Origin: Bacteroidia bacterium
GTDB lineage: Bacteria; Bacteroidota; Bacteroidia; Bacteroidales; GCA-2748055
Assembly (NCBI GenBank): GCA_030596245.1
Contig: JAUVKN010000068.1
Coordinates: forward strand, 1 to 14,809
Length of the DNA: 14,809 bases
Direction: 5' to 3'
Below the pieces are notes generated by a model, which ran no database searches, was not told where the DNA came from, and saw nothing but the letters and a program-made list of their open reading frames with translations. The position numbers and the translations under genes were made by a program. Positions 6,190-12,269 of this stretch are shown in pieces (within the stretch, counting starts at the first letter, position 1; each line of letters begins with the position of its first letter).

Positions 6190-7621
6190 ATCCGGGAACT
6201 ACAGAAAAATATCACGGTGGCTTGCCGGTCTGTTCATGGTGTTTATGACTGGAAACCTGGTCTTTGCACAGAGTGCGGATCTCTTTTCCATTTCCGACAC
6301 CTCCTATTTCAAAACAGGAGAAGATGATTGGAACCTGGTAGAATCTGTATTAAAAGGCAATCATGCCAATCTCCTGCTATTGCTCAAAAGAGGTGCAGAT
6401 CCCAATGCAAGAGCTGAGGGAGGTATGACCGCACTCATGTACGCAGCAGAAGGCGGTGATGTAACCCTGGTGAAACTGCTGGTACTAAACGGAGCCGACC
6501 TTGAACTCTCACTTTCAGAGAAGACCACGCCCCTTCTTGTTGCGGTGCTCAACCAGCAGTTCGAAGTCACCAGTTACTTGCTTGAAAAAGGTGCCAACCC
6601 CGATCATCGGGACGAATACAAGGGAAGTGCCCTGCTCTATGCAGCTGCCATGAATGACTATCGAATTGCAGATCTGCTGCTCTTTTACGGGGCTTCCGAT
6701 ACCATCAGTGACGGGGAGGGCAATAGTGCTCTGATGACAGCAGTATATTTTGGAAACCTGGAAACTGCAGATGTGCTCCTTCAGAACAACCTAGCACCAG
6801 ATGCGCCTGATGCAGAAACCAATTCTCCCCTGATGATTGCAGCCCAGCAAGGAAACAGTGAGATGCTCTTGCTGCTACTGGAGTACGGGGCAGGATTGGA
6901 GAAGGTCAATAAGAAGAACTACACACCGCTGGCCCATGCCATCAGGTATCAGCAGGATACGACAGCCAGGATCCTGGTTGACAGCGGGGCCAATATCCAT
7001 CACCTTATCTCTGCCAACCGGAACCTGTATGACCTGGCAGTCCAGCAAAACCAGAAAGAGACCCTGAAGATGCTGAAAAAGAAGGGAGCGGATCCGCTTC
7101 CCCGGCCCGACTTTTCCAAAATTGATGTGGGCTGGGGTAACTCTTATAGAAACAACGAACATATGATGCAAATCAGGGTATCCTGGGTGGACAGTAAATT
7201 TGGTTTTTTTGCGGTAACAGGATTTGATTTTCGTCCGGTCTACCGAAAAGTCCAGGTTGCCGAAAATAGTTCCCTGATTTACCAGTACAGGGAAAGCAGG
7301 TGGACATGGGCCCATGGTGCAGGTAAATTTTTCAGGTTCATTCAGGATAACTCAGGCATTGACTATGGGGTCTATGGCGAATTGTACGGACTACTCTCAT
7401 TCCCGAAATACAGGGGGTTTCAGGAGAATCCTCCTCTCCGGTATAACCTGGTACCAGCAGCAGGTGTATACATGAGTGGCAAAATAGCAGGGATCAAAGC
7501 GGGTGCGGAAAGGTATCATTTCGGGACCCTTCATGAAGGTCCGTGGAAAATGAACATCACCCTGTTCATCAGGATTTCATACAAGACCAGTGATAATGTT
7601 TATAAAGAAATTGAATATTAG
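6182..7621 (+). CDS. Secreted ankyrin-repeat protein with C-terminal beta-barrel-like domain
   Basis: A protein of 479 residues starting at GTG 6182; the next in-frame Met lies inside the signal peptide, so GTG is favoured. A signal peptide covers about residues 1-29 (basic n-region with RKISRW, hydrophobic core, VFA before Gln30). Residues 49-304 hold seven or eight ankyrin repeats at roughly 33-residue spacing, seen as repeated T-x-L/A-L-x-A-A and G-A-D/N-P/I motifs; examples begin near residues 81, 115, 148, 181, 214, 247 and 280, the last degenerate. Residues 313-479 change character completely: alternating aromatic, Gly-rich strands (MQIRVSWVDSKFGFFAVTGF, GVYGELYGLLSF, NITLFIRISY) that look like a beta-barrel or beta-sandwich of the outer membrane. 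Ankyrin repeats bind proteins, so this may be an outer-membrane-anchored periplasmic binding scaffold. The function is unknown. Confidence 0.85.
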   Translation: MVKSGNYRKISRWLAGLFMVFMTGNLVFAQSADLFSISDTSYFKTGEDDWNLVESVLKGNHANLLLLLKRGADPNARAEGGMTALMYAAEGGDVTLVKLLVLNGADLELSLSEKTTPLLVAVLNQQFEVTSYLLEKGANPDHRDEYKGSALLYAAAMNDYRIADLLLFYGASDTISDGEGNSALMTAVYFGNLETADVLLQNNLAPDAPDAETNSPLMIAAQQGNSEMLLLLLEYGAGLEKVNKKNYTPLAHAIRYQQDTTARILVDSGANIHHLISANRNLYDLAVQQNQKETLKMLKKKGADPLPRPDFSKIDVGWGNSYRNNEHMMQIRVSWVDSKFGFFAVTGFDFRPVYRKVQVAENSSLIYQYRESRWTWAHGAGKFFRFIQDNSGIDYGVYGELYGLLSFPKYRGFQENPPLRYNLVPAAGVYMSGKIAGIKAGAERYHFGTLHEGPWKMNITLFIRISYKTSDNVYKEIEY

Positions 7622-8060
7622 ATCCCGGGGAACTTGGATCCCCATTGCTTTGGTCACCTCGTTTCTTCTGGTGTTATCAGGCAATTTCATGGGATGTGAA
7701 CCGGAGGACTGGATCATTGAGGTGAATTGCGACGATTGCTATGGTTATGCTCCTGACAGTGCCAAATTGATCATTTACGTGACCATCAATGCAGAGAATG
7801 ATTCAGTTCCACTCACCATCTACAAAGGGAGTTTTGAGGAGGGAGTAATCGATTGGCAGGATACTGCCACCACCGAGGAGTTTTATCTCTATTCGGAAAT
7901 AGATCGTGAATACACGGTGCAAGCCACCTACAGTTCGGGCAGTCAAACCATTGTTGCATTCGATGCAGATAAGATGCATCTACACAATGCCGGAAATGAG
8001 TGTGGGTCACCCTGCTACATCGTGAAAGGCGGAATCTTCGATGTTCAACTGATGAAGTAA
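7596..8060 (+). CDS. Probable lipoprotein with CxxC and CxxxC cysteine pairs
   Basis: A protein of about 154 residues from ATG 7596; an alternative GTG lies at 7590. The start lies inside the ankyrin gene, overlapping by 26 bases. An N-terminal signal (basic FIKKLNIRSR, then IALVTSFLLVLSG) precedes Phe-Met-Gly-Cys34, a weak lipobox since -3 is Phe rather than Leu. In the mature part the remaining cysteines form two close pairs, C45-x2-C48 (NCDDCYG) and C136-x3-C140 (ECGSPC), spaced to form disulfides or bind a metal. Between them is an all-beta stretch (LIIYVTINAEN, VPLTIYKGSF, EYTVQATYSSGSQTIVAFDA) suggesting an immunoglobulin-like or transthyretin-like fold. I do not recognise the family. 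As the last gene of the operon it probably acts in the envelope with the ankyrin-barrel protein. Confidence 0.75.
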   Translation: MFIKKLNIRSRGTWIPIALVTSFLLVLSGNFMGCEPEDWIIEVNCDDCYGYAPDSAKLIIYVTINAENDSVPLTIYKGSFEEGVIDWQDTATTEEFYLYSEIDREYTVQATYSSGSQTIVAFDADKMHLHNAGNECGSPCYIVKGGIFDVQLMK

Positions 8061-8061
8061 A

Positions 8062-11000
8062 TTAATCTGTAATAACCACGGGTAGAGACACTTCCAGGCC
8101 ATCAATTTTCAGCACGTAGTTCCCTGGAACTGATAACGATAGAGGTATATAAAACTGCTTCGAACCCTTATCAATCTCATAGGTTGCCTCCACCCTTCCG
8201 TTGAGGTTGAACAATTCAACCCTCTTTGCACGGTCTGCCGGCTGAGGCAGTATCAGGTAGAAGCCTTCCGTGGCAGGATTTGGATAGAGCAGCAATCCAT
8301 GGGAAAGATCCCATGGGGGCGTTCCCAATGCATGCCAGTATATTACTCCGGATACCTCATTGTTTAACAGGGCGCTGTCCGTTACCGCCGACCTGACCAG
8401 GTAGTCATAAAAACCGGTGGTGAGAAGGTTGTTGGAACCATCTACCAACCTGAAGGTATCACGGAGCGCCTGTCCGGGTTCCAACCCAATGAACAGGGTC
8501 CCGGATCTGATCATGGTCCCGTCAATCCAGGACTCAAACCGGAGTGAGTCAATAACGGTATTCCCTTCATTTGCAATGGCAACAACAGCATCAGCATGTA
8601 TCCCTTCAAGTTCATCCATCTGCAACATCGATAGCGCCAGGTCGGGGTACTCATACCGGATCACCTCGAGCTCCAGCTGGTTATTACCGTTGTAATGATC
8701 TGAATCAGTAACAATCCATGTATGCAGACTGTGAATACCCATGTTGGAAAGGTCAAATGACCCGGATACAATAAATTCTGACATTTCACCAGGCAGAATT
8801 GGGGCAGTAATTGTGTCGATGCTCATGGGCAGTTGGTCCATCGAAACATGGATTGAAAATCCCTGAATAGTATCCATTCCTGTGTTCTTCACCAGCAAAG
8901 TGACTTGCTCCTGATTGGTGAGCCATGGACCGGAAACTGGTTGAATGACCTTCATCAACGAAAGATCGCTCCCACGAAATGCAGAAACCGGGAAAACAAT
9001 ATCATCAATCCATGCAGCGTCCTCACCCCGGCTCATGGATTGATCTTTCAGGTAGGACCAGGTTATCACATGTATACCCGGTTCAAGGGTTGCTGAGAAA
9101 CGGTCCCAACCCTTCTCGCCTGACCAGCTGTTAACCAGTACGGAATCCACATAAAACCGCAGGTAATCAAATCCCGCTTCAGATGATACCCGGAATGCAA
9201 AGGAGAGGGTATCCACTTCACTTGTCTCAAAGCCTACAGATAACTCACTAACACCATGGTTGGAAATTGTTCCGGAGCGGAGGGAATATTGTGAAGAGTT
9301 GTATGTTTCGCTATCACTTCTCCATGGGAGATCTGAAATATTTATGAAAGGATAGTTATCCAGTACCGGGTTACTGAAATCTTCGAAATGCCTGCCGGAA
9401 AAGAGCAGGAAGCTATCCTGCAAAGAAACATATTGATCACCTGCCATAAAAGGTCCGGCCTTTTGGGAACCCGTCACTTTCGCTGCCAATTGTGCACGGA
9501 AAGTAATCGTTCTTCTCTCTTCTGGTTGCAGTACCGGAAGAGGATCAAACTCGATCCTTTCAAAAACGGATACACCTTCCGGGTATTCACTTCCGCTTAA
9601 TATCCCGGTCCTGAAATGACCATGGTTATGCATTGTCCAATAGCAGGTCAGCCACTCCCCGGGCTCTGCGATTCCATTCCCGTTTCCAGAGGGTCGGTCG
9701 TCCCATTCAATTCCTTCTGAAACAAGGAGCGGTGCGTATGCTTTTTCCTTCAGGTAAACCCTCCGGCCCTCCCGGTCCCCTTTCCAGTACAATCCAAACA
9801 CCAAAGATCCCTGGTCAGTGACACCTGGTCCGCACCCGATCCTGAAAACACTTTGAATGGTTATGGTGTCACCGGCTTCCACCGTCTCTACAGCCACCAT
9901 GGAATCCAGGATGACAATATCCTTATGGTCTGTAAAAAGTATCAGTGTGTCATTTTCCATAGCTGCCCCACCCCGGTTGATCCATTGTAAATCAAATGAA
10001 AACTGCTCATCAATGCTGATCACTCCATCTTCATCCACCGACTCATCGGACAGGTCGTAGCCTGAGAGATCAAGATAGGGATCGGGCGGAACACCTATCA
10101 CCACCTCGCCGGTAAAGGGAATGTACGCGTCGCCTGAAACCACAAGGTCCAGTGTTCCACTCATGACCGTGTCATGAAAATAGAGTGTTGTGTACCCCTC
10201 TTCAGAGGCATGAAGAGCATCAAGGAGCACTCCATTTCGTGACAGCGCCACGTAATCGAAAGGAGCACAGGTTATGTCCATTCGGTGTGACCCGGCCGGC
10301 AGCAATTCAGGGTACCATACATCCCGTGTATCTGGCTGAGAAAACCACGGAATAATGGTGGGATCCCCTGCCAGCTGGTAGATCTCCCAATAGAATTTTT
10401 TACGTGAACTAGTGCTCTGCTGGACCGACATGTTCCCGCCAAAAATCATCTCTCCCAGTGATGGGGTCCAAAGTTTGCGGGACTCTCCATGGGAATGAAA
10501 CACCTTGTCGTAATATCCGTGGGAGGATTCCTCATAAACTGGTTCGGCCACAATAGGGCCAACACCAACCGCCCAGAAATAGTCCTCATCCCAATAGGAA
10601 TCGTTGGTGCAACCAATATATGCCAGCGCTCCTTTTCCCGGCGCCCGTATCAATGCCTCGGCAAAACACTCCCCCAGGTTAAATACATTGGTTTCACAAC
10701 CGTTCCCGATCATCACCGGGTATTTTCCCAGGTTCTCCAAACCATCAATGTCATTCTGATGAAAAGTTGGATTGATCCAACTGTCATAGAGTCCATGCCC
10801 TGTATAATTGACAAAACCTACCCCTCCCGAAATAAGGTCCAGGATCCGGCTGTCACTGGTATCGGACTCCGGGTAAAAAAATGTATGGGCATTGAATCCA
10901 TTGTTTTCGTTGATGTAATAGTCGTGGGCATAGTTGATCTGACCATTGCCATGCCTGCTGGCATATGCACCATCCACCCCGGCGATCAACACAGCCTCAT

Positions 11001-12129
11001 CAAGGAAAGAGGGATCTGGAAACTGATACTGTTCGTACTCAAGTACCTTGTCCAGTACCGCCTGCAGTTGTTCCACAGAGGTCACCGAGATCCTGCCATA
11101 AAAGAGGTCGGGTATGTAATCACCTTCCCCATCATAGGTGGTATAGTAGAGATCCGTGATCTCTCCTGATGATTGAGACAAGGGGATTTGCTCCACATCT
11201 CCCACGATTAGTAAATAGGTGGGCGGGGCTATACCTTCTGAAGGTTGGGTATAGAGTGCATCCAGGTAGGACTTTATGTTCTCCCTGGAACTTCCCACCT
11301 CCGGTTCCTGCCGGTAAGCCTCCACCACATTGAAGCCTTTGAGTGATTTCCACTGAATGAAAGGCTGTAGTGTCTCCCTGAAAAGGGTATCGGAGAGGAT
11401 CACCAGGGTCATGGGCTCCTCTGTAAACAGTGCTTTTTTTGTCCTCAGATCATTGCGTCTGATCACCCGGTCGAAAAGCCCTTCAAAAGCTCGTGAAGGA
11501 ATATACTTTCGGTTCACCAGATCAATGGTTTCAATGGTGCACGTAACATTGAAATAGATCTTAACCAGGTTCCTCACTGGATTGTAGTATATGGGATCAA
11601 AATGGAGCGTACTCATGGGCAGCCCCCTCATCACCCCTTCATAACCCACTGTCACCAGGGGTCCCCCAATCCACCCATCTGCACCATAAACCATACCGTC
11701 CACTTCAATATTTTCAGCGGGTGCACCTTTTCTGGCCGAAGGCATAAATGGAGAGATCCTGGCATCAATACCAAGCTGTCGGAGATCGAAAATAACCGAA
11801 TCCAGATGGTCAATCCGAATCCCGGTCACCTCCCCTTTACCTGCTTCAAACAACATTGTCTTCTGTGGAAGTGCGGGAGCGCCGGTTTTACCGGTTAAAA
11901 AGTACCCGGGTATCTTAATGGAGACAAAGTCGTTTCCATCTTCAAAGGCACTCAATTTGAGGTGATTGATCTCTCCCCTGAAAATCAACTGATTCCCCTC
12001 GAAAACAAGCGTATTCCCATGGGCTTCTCCCCCTGTTGAAAGTTTAATGTCTGGCTGCTGAGCACTTGAAATTATAGTCCCAAAAATCAGATAAAAACCG
12101 ATAAAATATAGGTTGACCACTCTCCGCAT
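8062..12129 (-). CDS. Gingipain-type (C25) cysteine peptidase with T9SS sorting domain
   Basis: A secreted protein of 1355 residues. A signal peptide covers about residues 1-24 (ending SSAQ). A gingipain-type propeptide-like region runs to about 230, then the C25 catalytic domain at about 240-595. The catalytic dyad is visible: H445 in NYTGHG and C478 in IGNGCET, 33 residues apart, the same spacing as H211/C244 of RgpB. Downstream motifs such as CFAEALIRAPGKGALAYIG and NDSYWDEDYFW also match the family. After it come beta-rich modules: an Ig-like segment at about 600-680, further domains to about 910, a jelly-roll/MAM-like region at about 915-1048, and CARDB-like domains at about 1053-1260. 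The end (1279-1355, LYPNPATEGF ... FNLNGRV ... PGNYVLKI) is a type A T9SS sorting domain, so it is secreted across the outer membrane and probably surface-anchored or released. Cleavage specificity cannot be read. The ATG at 12127-12129 leads straight into the signal peptide. Confidence 0.9.
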   Translation of the reverse strand: MRRVVNLYFIGFYLIFGTIISSAQQPDIKLSTGGEAHGNTLVFEGNQLIFRGEINHLKLSAFEDGNDFVSIKIPGYFLTGKTGAPALPQKTMLFEAGKGEVTGIRIDHLDSVIFDLRQLGIDARISPFMPSARKGAPAENIEVDGMVYGADGWIGGPLVTVGYEGVMRGLPMSTLHFDPIYYNPVRNLVKIYFNVTCTIETIDLVNRKYIPSRAFEGLFDRVIRRNDLRTKKALFTEEPMTLVILSDTLFRETLQPFIQWKSLKGFNVVEAYRQEPEVGSSRENIKSYLDALYTQPSEGIAPPTYLLIVGDVEQIPLSQSSGEITDLYYTTYDGEGDYIPDLFYGRISVTSVEQLQAVLDKVLEYEQYQFPDPSFLDEAVLIAGVDGAYASRHGNGQINYAHDYYINENNGFNAHTFFYPESDTSDSRILDLISGGVGFVNYTGHGLYDSWINPTFHQNDIDGLENLGKYPVMIGNGCETNVFNLGECFAEALIRAPGKGALAYIGCTNDSYWDEDYFWAVGVGPIVAEPVYEESSHGYYDKVFHSHGESRKLWTPSLGEMIFGGNMSVQQSTSSRKKFYWEIYQLAGDPTIIPWFSQPDTRDVWYPELLPAGSHRMDITCAPFDYVALSRNGVLLDALHASEEGYTTLYFHDTVMSGTLDLVVSGDAYIPFTGEVVIGVPPDPYLDLSGYDLSDESVDEDGVISIDEQFSFDLQWINRGGAAMENDTLILFTDHKDIVILDSMVAVETVEAGDTITIQSVFRIGCGPGVTDQGSLVFGLYWKGDREGRRVYLKEKAYAPLLVSEGIEWDDRPSGNGNGIAEPGEWLTCYWTMHNHGHFRTGILSGSEYPEGVSVFERIEFDPLPVLQPEERRTITFRAQLAAKVTGSQKAGPFMAGDQYVSLQDSFLLFSGRHFEDFSNPVLDNYPFINISDLPWRSDSETYNSSQYSLRSGTISNHGVSELSVGFETSEVDTLSFAFRVSSEAGFDYLRFYVDSVLVNSWSGEKGWDRFSATLEPGIHVITWSYLKDQSMSRGEDAAWIDDIVFPVSAFRGSDLSLMKVIQPVSGPWLTNQEQVTLLVKNTGMDTIQGFSIHVSMDQLPMSIDTITAPILPGEMSEFIVSGSFDLSNMGIHSLHTWIVTDSDHYNGNNQLELEVIRYEYPDLALSMLQMDELEGIHADAVVAIANEGNTVIDSLRFESWIDGTMIRSGTLFIGLEPGQALRDTFRLVDGSNNLLTTGFYDYLVRSAVTDSALLNNEVSGVIYWHALGTPPWDLSHGLLLYPNPATEGFYLILPQPADRAKRVELFNLNGRVEATYEIDKGSKQFYIPLSLSVPGNYVLKIDGLEVSLPVVITD
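8297..8316. repeat. Perfect 8-bp inverted repeat near the 3' end of the C25 peptidase gene
   Basis: CCATGGGA, a 4-base spacer (AAGA), then TCCCATGG form a perfect 8-bp hairpin inside the coding region. It sits just before the T9SS sorting domain (codons for PWDLSHG on the minus strand) and about 235 bases beyond the convergent operon's stop codon. No T-tract follows on either strand, so it is not a standard intrinsic terminator. It may be coincidental, since it encodes ordinary residues. Confidence 0.45.
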
Positions 12130-12269
12130 ATCCGCAATTAAGTAAATTCCCGGTTAAATAGTAAACCATATTATCAGTTTTAGGTTGCGCAGATGGTGGA
12201 AAAAAAGATTTTTTTCATAGGGGCATAACCATATATTTTCAATATTTTAGGAAGTTATAAGTCACGCTT
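12130..12269. promoter_or_regulatory. Divergent intergenic promoter region (C25 peptidase / sensor)
   Basis: A 140-base AT-rich gap separates two divergent genes and must hold both promoters. For the plus-strand sensor, TATATTTT at 12232-12239 matches the Bacteroidota -7 consensus TAnnTTTG at all but the last base, and a T-run lies about 19 bases upstream where the -33 TTTG is expected. A second 7-of-8 match, TATTTTAG, lies at 12243-12250. For the minus-strand peptidase I found no convincing consensus. The centre holds the A-tract/T-tract repeat annotated separately. Confidence 0.4.
12199..12216. repeat. A-tract/T-tract inverted repeat in the divergent promoter region
   Basis: GAAAAAAA, the two bases GA, then TTTTTTTC form an 18-base near-palindrome with 8-base arms in the middle of the divergent gap. 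Such tracts stiffen or bend DNA and can act as upstream promoter elements or binding sites for nucleoid proteins. As a hairpin it is weak because all but one pair are A-T, and the 2-base loop is too tight. A role in setting both promoters is possible but is inference. Confidence 0.5.

Noticed and set aside
7627..7643. GGGGA ... TCCCC inverted repeat at the ankyrin/lipoprotein overlap
   Set aside because: It is a short 5-bp stem within coding sequence, expected by chance, with no T-tract.
10489..11169. A 226-codon open frame on the plus strand inside the peptidase gene
   Set aside because: It is antisense to the conserved C25 catalytic domain and its translation looks like no known family.
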